Of a stretch of DNA of 64,000 nt, positions 29,401-41,400 are shown in pieces. The DNA comes from Platerodrilus igneus. Lineage: Eukaryota; Arthropoda; Insecta; Coleoptera; Lycidae. The translations under genes were made by a program, and so were the position numbers. The stretch spans positions 6,143,501-6,207,500 of the forward strand of contig JARFIW010000588.1 of NCBI GenBank assembly GCA_036346225.1. The letters are read 5' to 3'. How positions within the stretch are numbered: the stretch's first letter is position 1; every line of letters begins with the position of its first letter. Under the pieces are notes generated by a model, which saw only the letters and a list, made by a program, of their open reading frames with translations, was not told where the DNA came from and made no database searches.

Positions 29401-32400
29401 TTAAAAGCAAACTTATTTGTGTATTTGCATTGTGGGCATACCATTTCCATTAGTTTTTTGTGTTTACTATGGTGAAAATGGAAATTGAAAAATTAGCAAA
29501 TAAACACAAGGTGTTTCTTCATAAGGTTCGAGCTTTGTTGAAAATTGTTTATGTAGCTCAACAGGACCCTGCTTCAAACTTAAATGATTTTGAGGTTCGT
29601 TTTCATGGCCTAAATACCATAACTATGTCAAGTTGTGGTATAGCTTCATGTCTTCTAAAACGTATTCAAAAGTCTAACCCTCAATTTGAAATTGACGTGA
29701 TTATTGTGCCTTCAATCGGTAATTCCGTACCATCCGGCCCAGTTTCAATACGTTGGGATCATCTTAAGGATTTGTCTTTGGCTGACCCTTATTATGCTTG
29801 CCAGCATGAAGTAGATTTACTATTAGGAGCAGATGTTTATTCTTCTGGGTTACTACCTGATTTACAGCATGGACATGTTGGTAAACTTACAGCAGGGAAT
29901 ACAATTTTTGGTTGGGTAATTGCTGGAAAAACTGGTTGCTCTTCTAATGCAAAAGTGAAATTATTGTATATAACTGTGTTGTTAACAGAAAATGTTACTT
30001 TCTCCAGAAGATAGTCAGTGTGAAGCTATTTTAAAAGTAACTTATAAACTTAATAAAGAAGGTAGATTTGTTTTGCATTTACCTTTTCGTGAAACATGTA
30101 TGGAATTAGGTGATTCCTATTCTATGGCACTAAGACGATTCGAATTCTTGGAAAGACGTTTAGCAAGCGATTTTGCTCTTGCTGGTAACTATAAGGCCTT
30201 TATGAAAGACTATCTAGATTCAGGTCATATGTCGTTAGTAACTAAATCTAGTGGTGAACTATCGACAAGGTTTTATATTCCTCATCATTGTGTTATCAAA
30301 CCCGATAGTGGTACTTCAAGATTGAGAGTAATGTTTGACCTTTCAGCAAAATCTTCAAATGGTACATCTTTAAATGATGTATTGTTAATTGGTCCTAAGC
30401 TATAGAGAGATTTAACAGGTATTCTTTTGAACTTTAAGTTACATCAAGCAAGTGTATCGTCAAATTGAAATATGTGAACATTGTGCTTTTCAGTGTATTC
30501 TGTGATTTTCTAAACATGATTCTGTTAGCGAATATCAATTGAATACTGTAACCTATGGTGTTTCTTCATTGCCTTTTTTAGCAATTTGTGTTCTTGTGCA
30601 ACTTGCTGAAGGTAATTGGGCAAATTATCCTTTGACTGCCAAGGTGCTTATGTCCGACACATAAATCGATGATGTAGTGACTGGTTGTAATTCTGTAGGT
30701 AGTGGTTTAAACTTACAACAATAACATATCTTTGGTATCCAGTGCTGAATTCACGCCCCGTAAGTGGGCTAGTAATCATTGTGAATTGTTATCGCCGCTT
30801 CCTGTGCAAGATCTTGAACTGTTATGTTTTGATGATGCACATTCATTATCCATCCGTGAAGTCTTGGGACTTCAGTGAGATCTTTGAGGTCTTGGGACTT
30901 CAGTGAGATCCTCAAACAGATTGATTTCCTTATAAGGTAGAATCTTCATCTCAAGTTTGTACCAAAGGAGGCACTCTATCAGATATTGTTAGAGTATTCC
31001 ATCCAATTGGTTTATTGATTTCCGTGATCTTTCTTACTAAACATTTGATGCAACAACTTTGGAGTTTAGGACTGGATTGGGTTGATAAACGTTCTTCAGA
31101 TGTAATTCATCGTTGGTTATAACTTGCAATTGCCATGTTTAGTTAATTTTACCATTCCTTTCATATTCAAATTATAATGCACAATGTTATACTCCTGGTG
31201 TCCATATTCAGCGCCACTACTACAGTTGGCAACACTGATACGATCCACGTTCACAATATTGCACAATAATGATATTATGACATAATTACGTGTCAAATTG
31301 TATCAAATACCAAACACGTTTACAGTGATACAATTTGCCCCTTATAAAAGATAAATAAAGCGAAGTACTCACTTAAAACGCTCCTTGCAGTTCAATCTGT
31401 GACGTTATTATCGGGGCAGCCACGTTGGTTCGTCAAATTTATGCTACGTAACACAAAGAAAGCCAAAGAAATGACCGGGCTCAATTGGAGAGTAGGGGGG
31501 TTGTAGAAAGCAGACTGACCTGTGAGGTATGCGGCGGTAAGGAGTTGGTAACAGTACCTGCAATAAAAGAAATTAGAATAGTAAACCTGCAATAAAAAAG
31601 ATTAGTCCTGCAAACCTGAAATAAAGAAAAAGCATAGCAGTAATGAAAAGTCTAAGTTATTCAGTACTATGTAGAATGAAAAAAAAGAAACTGTTTAGAT
31701 AATCTATATAATATAACAACGTTAAAAGCAATACAAAAGTTTATAGTACAAAGTGAGGTAATATTGGGGAGTAGCAGAAACGTTTCCTCACACACCAATT
31801 AAACATAAATCAGATAAAATGTTGACAAAAGATAAATAGATAAATCACAAGTGATATGAGTAATTCAGTAGTATTGATTGTTTTTTTTTTCTTTCTTTTT
31901 TTTTCTTAAAAGCAGGCAAGTCTATTGTAAACAGTATCAGTACGACGAAGAATATTGCAAAACAAACGGATAGATATTTAAAGCAATAACAAGTAAGAAA
32001 TAGTTCAACTTACAAAAAGTCCTTCCGCAACGCCTCCTTGCAACTGAAGTGTGGGATTCACGAGGTCCTGCACTAGCGAAGCACTGCACCCTTGATTGTG
32101 AGGGTGTTGATGGAACTTATCACACGTTACACTAATCACTGGGGTTAGCAGCAGACATTATCACGCTGATGGAACCAGGTAGCATTGATAAATTTCTTGT
32201 TAATTCGATTTCCTGAGACAATAATTCCGAAATATTTTGTAACACAAATTGTAGAGAAAAATAGTAATAAGAATTTAGAATCACGTGCTTTCAAGGCACG
32301 ATGTAATGCATGTCATCTTATAAGTTCTTGCATTATACTAACAGTAATGTGAGGTGTTTTATTTGCTACATATGGTAACAAAGAAAAATCTAATGCTTTT

Positions 32401-35400
32401 GAATAACGAAACTCACGCAAGTCATGATCCATTTCAGATTCTTTGTTGTCCGAAAACTCAGAAACCACAGTATCACAGCAACAAAAAAAACACTTAGTAA
32501 AACTACTCGTAAGCAATACCACCGTCTGTCAATGACCTTAAAATAGATAGATAGATAGATAGATAGATAGATTTATTCGTGCTCAATAAAATGTTACATT
32601 TTTTAACGCACACGTCCTATAAAATACATAGATTAAAAACATATACTATAGTTCTAGAGTATATGGCTCTTAATTAATAAAATAGTGTATTTTCAACACA
32701 CATGTCCTGTTAGTATATATATTAAAACTTAAATTACTATAGTATATGGCCTCTGGCTAAGAGAAATTGAGGTCACTATTATAATACTCTTCAAGTGAGT
32801 AGAATGCTTGCTTTGTTAAAAATGCTTTTATTTTTGTTTTAAATTGTAAATGCTGTAATGATTTAATATTTTGTGGTAGACAGTTATATAATTTTATTGC
32901 ATGGTAATTTACTGAGTATCTAGTTCCACTTAGCCTAGTGTATGGGATTCTAAGTGTATTGTTGTTTCGTATGTAATGTTTGTGTATTTGTAATTCTCGA
33001 TTATTTGTGAAATTATCCAGGTTCTTATGTACATAAATCAGGCAATTCAATATATATAGTGAGGGCAAAGTAAGTATCTTTAGTTTCGCAAAATATTCTT
33101 TACAATTTTCTCTGAAACTTAAATTGGATATTATTCTCACAGTTTTCCTCTGTAATGAAAATAATCGCTTTGCACATGGTGAATGTCCCCAGGCCAATAT
33201 TGCATAAGATATGTGACTGTGGAATAGTGCGAAATATGCAACAAGAATTACATCATCAGTAACATAATTTTTAAGGAACGAATGCAGTAAATTGATGTAT
33301 TTAGTTTTAATGCTGTTGCATTGATATGCTCATTCCATTTTAGTTTAGGGTCTATATAAACCCCTAAGAATTTTATAGCAGTTTGATTTACAAAACTATG
33401 TTTGTTAAGGAGAATAGCATGTGTTGAGACTTATCAGAGTTTAAGTTTAATTTATGCGATAGAAACCATTGATTTGCAGAATGATGTGTTACTACACTTT
33501 TGTTTATTAGGTCTATACAGGATGATGACTTGTTTATAAGAGTTGTATCGTCTGCAAAAAGATTGAATTTGCCAGTTGTAGGTGAGACGATAGGTCATTT
33601 ATATAGATTAAAAATAGGGTCGGACCTAAAATAGAACCTTGCGGTATGCCATGTTTTATTACGCTTATATCCGATTTAATACCCTTATAAATAACTTGTT
33701 GACTTCTGTTGTTTAAGTACGATTCGATTAACGAACAACTGTTTTTACTGAACTTATAAGAATTCAGCTTATTTAACAGAATTTCATGAGATACACAGTC
33801 AAAAGCTTTACTAAGATCGATAAAGTAAGTCATGCAAAATTCTCCATGTTCAAAAGAAGTAGTAATTTCACTAATTAGTTGTAATATTGCTCCGATAGTT
33901 GACTTGTTAGCTCTGAAACCATACTGATTAGGGGAGAAGATATAGTTTGTTTCAAAATACTTTACAATTTGATTATTAAGGGCCTTTTCAAAGATTTTTG
34001 ATATGATTGGTAACAGGGATATGGGACGGTAGTTCGTTGGACTATTAGGATCACCTTTTTTGTATATCGGGATAACTTTTGCTACCTTTAGTGCATTTGG
34101 ATAAATATTGCAACTAATGCATGCATTGATAATTTTGTGATTGGAGCGTTCAATAAGTTTTTACAACATTTAATTATATTTGTATTTAATCCATAATAAT
34201 CAGTGTAAGTCTTACATTTTAATGAATTGATTATGTCTCTGACTTCATTGAATGTTACCAATTTAAAAGAGAAACAATAATTGTATTTATCTTGATCATT
34301 TATATTGGCATTGACGTTATTCACAGTATTACTCCTTTTTTCAATTAATGCAATTATGGTTTGGGCTACAGTAGTGAAATAACTGTTGAAATCATTTGCT
34401 GTTAATGTAGAGTTTATATTTTCTTTTGTGTTTAATCTTTTGGAGTTTATCACCTCCACATAGATTTAATACAGTTACTTGATTTTTAATAATATTAGAA
34501 TTATGCTTGATTTTAATGCTTTTTATTGAACAGCGATATTTTGATCTGTAATTGTTACGTCTACATCTATTTTCAGCCGTTGGGAATTTTAAGTATAATT
34601 CATTCAATAGTTGTAAAATATTGCGCATATTTCTTAGGTTTTCATTAAACCACGACACATGTGCATTCTTTGCAGTACCTGATATTTTCGTAAGGAAATG
34701 ATTCTTCAAATGTAGCAATCAGAGTTGAGTGGAAGGTTTCAAAATTCTGTTCTGCATCATCTTTAATTGAAAAATTCCAATTTATCTCCTCAAGGCGTTT
34801 GTAAAATGTGTATTTGTTCTTTGCAGACCAATGACGAACTTTCATGTCTAACCCAATATCTTTTGAAATTTTTACATGTGCTTTAAACTTTATACCAAAA
34901 TGATCTGATATTATATTATTCTGTTTTTCTGTGTTAAAGAGTGTTATGTTAGTAAAATATTATCTATGCAGTTATTAAGTCTTGTGTTAAAGAGTACAGT
35001 TTTTCTAATTTAAATGATTGACATAAGTCAGTTAGCTCTATCGCATCTTTCTCCTTTGTATTAAATTTAACATTAAAGTCACCACACAATATAACCTCTT
35101 TCGATAGATCTATTTGATCTAGAGCTTTATTTAAGGTGTCGATAAATATATTGAAATCTCCTAAAGGGATCTATATATATTTATAATAACTGTATTCAGT
35201 TGATTTAAAAGGATTGCTGAGATTTCACAATGTACTTCAACAGACAACTTATTCACCTTAATTAACGTTTGATATCTATTTTAAATTTATTATGTAGTAG
35301 AATCATACTTCCACCATGTAACTTATCTGTCTTTGCAAAATAGGATGATGTAAAGTAAGCATTTAGACTAAACATTGATGCCTCGATTTCATTTAGCCAG

Positions 35401-38400
35401 TGCTCTACAATGCAGATTATATCATAGTTTTGTCTTCCAAATAAGCTTCTAGTTTATTAGTTTTATTTGTAACTGATTGAATATTTTGATAGTAAACATA
35501 TAGCTTAAAATTAAGAGACTCTACGGGTTGCTTACTATGCTCTCTATCAGATTGTTTTTTCTTGTAAAAATTAGTTATAGTGATTAAGTTGTATACAAAA
35601 GGATTTCCTTCACAGTCATTTTTTACCAAAAATTTTTATTTCTATTGTTAACTATTACATGAATTACATTACACTTCAAATTACTTAATTTGATAATATT
35701 AATTAAGTATCTTATCAATACCCGTTTCCCTATCGCGTTTAAATGCAACCCGTTATTTGAATAGTGCATTTGATTTAAGTAAACATTCACATTGTACAAC
35801 TTAAAATTAAAATTTTTCTTGCTCAGTGTAATTAAGGAGTCATTTATTTTATTAATTGTTGTATTATAGTACGAAGTCACACCAAACATGTACGGTATTG
35901 TCAATAATATTAAATTAGTATTTTTGCATAAATTTATTATATACTTAAATGATTCCATAATTTCACCTCTCGTGCGATTCTGCATTATGTCATTTGACCC
36001 ACCAATAAAGATTATAAAGTCCTTATATGAAAAGCTTTCTATTGATTTACTTAACCCTTCAGTAATCTGACGAATTGTGGCATTAGGCTTGAAGTGGGAT
36101 TGTATATTGTTTTCTAAGTGCTGATCAACCAATTTATTTAAATTTCTTACATGACTATCACCTAATATTAAGATTTTGATAGAGAATTGTTTTTAGAAAA
36201 GAATTTTTGTTACACCTAGATCTATTTATAGCTACAGTTGATTTATTGTTTGCATCGATTGTAGGGCTTGTGATAGGATCTCAAAATATATATCAGACAA
36301 TGTAGATGAATGCTTTAGCTGCTTTTGAGTTACAAGCTGGCTTATCTCTTGGGTCAGGTGTTTATCACTTCTTATTACATTATGCCCTTTCTGCTTGTTG
36401 ACTTCTTGGGTGGTCATTTCTGTGGCTGAAAATTCAAGATTCTTTTCTATAAATTGAAATTTTGAATCTGTCTGATGTTGGGATTTTTAGTGAGTATCTG
36501 AATTTCATGGTTTTCTCATCTATGGATTTTGTAATGATATAATTTCCAGTTGCAGTTCTTTAATTTTGTTTCCAGTATATTAATCTTCTTTTCATTGATG
36601 ATATTACTCTTCACTTGAGGTAATACAGAGGTACAGCATTTTATTTGATTACCTTGAATAATGATATTCTTGTTGTGGTTCCTTTCAAAACAGCTTTTAT
36701 GATATATGCCATGGCAATTTATACAGATATAGTTATTGGCAGGTTTATCTTTGCAACATTTAAAATAATTCATTTTAAAGTTGATAAGTTGTATACACAC
36801 CTGTTTGTATTGTTCAATATGTTAGAAGTTCTGTAGTATATCTTATCAGAAGTTTCTTTTATTTACCAAACCAGTCCAGTTTATATTTATATATTCTGTA
36901 GATAAGAATAACTTGTATCACTTACAGGTAATTGTTATGATAGGTCAAAGTTGGCCTGATAAGGCTTATAAATTAAAGATTTAGTTAATTATTGTTCAAT
37001 AGTCATTTACTAACTTTGATTTGTTTATACAAATACTACCAAACATTTAAGCACTATTGAATTTAAGCCTGAATATTAACAAAGTAGCGAAATCACTTTT
37101 TCGAGAAACTATGTTCACAACACTCAAGCCGTTTCTGACCCGTGCGGTCAAGTAAAACACGTTACATATAAAGCATATTTTCTTCAATTGCTAAACAGAA
37201 CTGCACTGCTACAGTGAATATACAACTTTTCATTTCACAAGAAAGACAACTAAAACAATTAGTAAGACACGCGTAAGCAATAAAAACCGTCCGTCACATG
37301 TTCCGTATTTTAAACGTACGTAATACATCGGAACACAGAACAGAACTCAGAACTCGTCGCTATTATAATCACCGCTTATCGAATATTATCTACCTCGCTA
37401 AATAACATAAGGAACATCTAAAAACGTGAATGTAACAATCGTATCTAATAATTAATTACAGGCTGTTTATTGCTTTCAACAAGTTGGACAGCAATTTACG
37501 AATAATCCATTATTTATTAATGAAAATCAATCTTCAAATTATCTACTTTTAAATTAATACACACAAGTTAAATTGCATACAAATCTGAACTATTCTGAAG
37601 TATTTATTTTATACAAATAGCGATCCCAAAGAAACGATGTATTTTTAAGTACTCTAATAGAAAGGAAGCGAAAAATGTTTAACTATTAAAAATGCCCGTT
37701 ACAAATCTCAGGGCCCTTGTTGGGATGGGTTGCGTCATGCCATTTGAATCCAAATTTATTAGTCTTCCTCTTTTGTTTGTAGGGGAGCGGCAAGGATACA
37801 GGTAGAGGCAACGATAGAAGGTAGAGATAAAAGGAAACCTACATCCTAAAAAGAGAAAAGACAAAAAATGACACAGGCAAGCGTCACCATTCGAAATGTC
37901 GTGGCTAATAATACTCATGTCCTGTCGTGTCGCAAACCGTGCAGTTTCCCATCACTCCGTGCCTGCGCATTCTTTTGCGCAAATGCAACTGTCCGAAATG
38001 ACGGAAATGAACAAGTCTATTTTAAAATAGTGGCGGGAATTCACTCACATATTTATACTTAATCTAAATATGACACATAGCCGATTTTCGGCATGTAACA
38101 ACAATTGGTACAGCTTCATGAATTTGGGATGCCTCCGAGGCAGGTTATGCTGCTGCCATATATATTCGTTGTGATACATTCCAAGCAAACATTTCCATAG
38201 AATTAGTGTATGCCAAATCTAAGGTTGCTCCTCTTAAGAGAATTGCCTTACCGCGTTTGGAATTATGTGCAGCTACACTTTTATCCAATTTAGTGGAATA
38301 TGCGACTTGTTTTTAGAAAAACGTGATTATCTCTGATCAGATATATGCATGGTCAGACTCTACAGCAGTGTTATCTTGGATAAAATCTTCTCCTCATCAG

Positions 38401-41400
38401 TGGAAAACATTTATTAGTAATTGCTTCGGTTATATTCAGGATAAGATTGCTCCTCATCAATGGCATTGTATCAGTGGAGTGGACAATCGCACCATTCAAT
38501 GCGGTGGTTAGGTTCAACTTTTCTTTACAACTCAAATGAATATTCTTCATTTGATGCACTGGAAATAGAACCAGTGATAGAAAGTGAACAAAGCAAATTA
38601 AATTTATTAAATGTTGTATTTTTTGATGAGATTAATGTCTTATTAAATAGATTTTCATTATTGCGTAAAATTCAAGGTGTTGTGGCTTATTGCTTATGCT
38701 TTGGTAATAATTTGAGATGTGAAATTCAGCAAAGGGAAACAGGTTTGCTTGTGATGACAGAATTGCATAAAGCATTACTTGTGATTGTGAAAATAGTTCA
38801 ACATGAGGTTTTTCAATGAAGTGGATTGATTATATTGGAAAAGGCAAAGTGTGTGCAAATCCAATTCAAAAATTGGCTCAGTTTATCGATTCTGATAACA
38901 CTGTGCGTGTTGGTGGTCGCTTATGACACTCTGAATTATTATATGATGCTACTACTACTCCTCGAGATCATAGACTCACTGAGCTGTTTGTCGAATGTAC
39001 GCATCGTAAATATCTTCATCCAGGTTTACAAACTCTGTGTTATTTGAATACTCAACAATTTTGGGTGTTGGGTTTAATATGTGTTATTAATCGTGTTCTT
39101 TCAAAGTGTGTTCAGTGTTTTAAAGTCAAGTCTACCCCTTTGTTTCCGTTAATGGACGACTTACCTGCCCATCGAATTTCTCAAATAAAACCATTTACTC
39201 ATGCTGGACTAGATTTTGCTGGTTCCATTGCCATGATTCCAAGGCATGGTAGAGGTGCAAAACGGACCAAAGTATATATTTGCAGTTTTGTGTGTATGGC
39301 CACAAAGACTTTACATTTTGAACTGGTTTCTGATTTTTCATCCAAAGCTTTTATTACTGTCTTGCAGCACTTTATAGCATGACGGGGTTGTTGTTGCGAT
39401 TTATACACTGTGTCCGAGATAAGGAGGACCACTATGGGGATCTTGAAAACGGTATGAGATACAGATTTGGTTGAATGGGAGAAAAGTTGTGTAATCAAAG
39501 GCCTAAAAAATGGCATTTAGAAATCCCCAAAACAGTTTTTGGTTTTTGAGATATTTCGAAAAAATTGTATTTTCTTATTTTACATATTATTTTGTTCTGG
39601 CGTTAATATGGCACCTAGACCAAAACCGAAGGCACTTCTCCACAGCAACTTTTAATGTCCCTTAACATGGCATTGTCAGTTTTTTCACCTGACGTTTCGT
39701 CTTTGCGGAACCATCTTCAACTTTTTTTTTAAATTCCGTCCTGGTGATCTGGTATCAGATTCTGAAAGTCCTTTTTATGCCGAATTCAACAATGTATTAC
39801 ACTTTATGGTTTAATTGCGTTTTCGTTTTTTTTGAACTTAATCAAGAAAATTCCTATTACGGACCTGTAGTGCACAGTTTTTAATTTTAAAGAATAAACA
39901 ATTAGCTATACCAATTAATAGTTTAGTCATTTAAGTGTTTAGTAATAGTCTACTGGCTGAGTTTATGCACTAATTTAATAGAATAAACAACGAACAAATA
40001 AAATTAAATTAACAGAAGACCAAAAAATTAAAAGCTTGCTTTGGTAAACAAATGAATGTGATAGTGGCATATTTGAATTGACAGTAACGTTAGTTTTTGG
40101 TGCTTATTAATTTATTGTGAAGTAATTAGTAATTTGTTCCATTGATTATGTTATCTAACGAAGAAAAGTTTGATATGGTGGCATGCTTCATTTCGTCCAA
40201 CCAAAATTGTTTTGTTGCAGAGCGTATGTATTTGCAGAAATATCCCGAAAGGAAACAGCCAAATAAAAGGACTTTTAGTAAATAAGTGGCAAATCTTAAA
40301 GCATATGGTAGTTTTAAAAAACCTGCAGTTTCTCGGAAAAAGACCAGCAATGAAGAAACTGTACATAATGTTTTGTTAGCCGTCACAGAGGATCCTGGAA
40401 CATCAGTCCGGCGGATTGAACAAATCGTTGGAATACCAAAATCAACGGCACATTGTATTTTACAAAAACAAAATTTACATCCCTATAAGTACAGAATTTG
40501 TCAAGGACTTAGACCAGGTGATTTAGAACGTCATCGCTTATTCTGTAAATGGTACACAAGTAAATGCCAGGAAGATATGAATTTTCCATATCAAATAATA
40601 TGGTCTGATGAAAGCATGATTACGAATAACGGTATTTTCAATAGACGAAATGTTTATTATTGGTCTAAAACCAATCCACGTTTAAACAAAACATCAAGGC
40701 ATCAACACCGTTTCGGTTTTAATATGTGGACTGGGATATTCGGCACAACGATTGTAGGACCGTTTATTTACCACCATAATTTAACATCAAAGCGTTACCT
40801 ACATTTGCTGCAAAATGATTTAGAGGATGCTCTCGATAACATGCCTCTGGCGACAGTTCGCAACTGTTGGATACAGCTGGATGGTGCACCTGTACATAAT
40901 TCCAGAGCCGTTTGGGAATACCTTTCAATGAGATTTCCAGAGAAGGTGATTAGCATGCATTCGGAAACACCCTGGCCAGCGCGTTCACCCGATGTAACCC
41001 CGCTTGATTTCTTTGTATGGGGGTTCGTTAAGAATCATGTTTATCAGCAAAATTTTGCTACAGAACAAGACCTAAGGGGGTTAGTTCTGGAAGCATTTGC
41101 TGGTATTACTCCACAAATGTTGTCTAGAGTTTTAGAATCGACAGTTAGAAGGTGCTATTTATGTTTGGAAAATAATGGAAGTTTGTTCGAACATATTTTT
41201 TAAATTTAGTTGTTTTGTTCGTGTTCGTTAATTTAATTTTATTTGTTCGTTGCTTATTCTATTAAATTAGTGCATAAACTCAGTCAGTAGACTATTACTA
41301 AACACCTAAATGACTAAACTATTAATTGGTATAGCTAATTGTTTATTCTTTAAAATTAAAAACTATGGTCTGTAATAGGAATTTTCTTGATTAAGACCGA

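Larger units (their letters stand above)
32535..37130 (-). mobile_element. CR1-like LINE, near full length (LINE C)
   Basis: Minus-strand element. The 5' leader is about 37130-36830. ORF1 with zinc finger and esterase domain is 36800-35623. Endonuclease is 35560-34640, reverse transcriptase 34460-33240, C-terminus to 32757, and a tetranucleotide tail read as TCTA on its own strand is at 32544-32571. Comparison with the uninterrupted unit at 54848-56632 places the junctions near 32535 and 37130; TGACC near both may be the target-site duplication. Many frameshifts. Confidence 0.82.
31398..37703 (-). mobile_element. LTR unit with internal primer-binding-like site, copy A, carrying a LINE
   Basis: Flanked by AATC at 31394-31397 and 37704-37707, starting TGTGACG and ending GCCCGTTACA. 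Its outer parts (31398-32534 and about 37130-37703) match the 1785-bp unit at 54848-56632 in the same orientation and order, including GGCAGCCACGTTGG at 31414-31427. A LINE on the minus strand fills the gap. No coding sequence of its own is seen, so it is a solo LTR or a non-autonomous derivative of a Ty3/Gypsy-type element. Confidence 0.85.
31185..38100 (-). mobile_element. Solo-LTR-like element, hairpin-ended family, copy 2, carrying a nested insertion
   Basis: Flanked by ACAA at 31181-31184 and 38101-38104, with TGTTATAC... and ...GCATGTAACA ends. Without the inner unit 31398-37703 (and one copy of its AATC duplication) it is 606 bp and matches copy 1 (246-843) in reverse orientation along its length. 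The palindrome GCCGATTTTCGGC lies at 38080-38092. It interrupts the BEL/Pao frame between the reverse transcriptase and RNase H parts; that frame resumes in register after the second ACAA. Confidence 0.87.
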
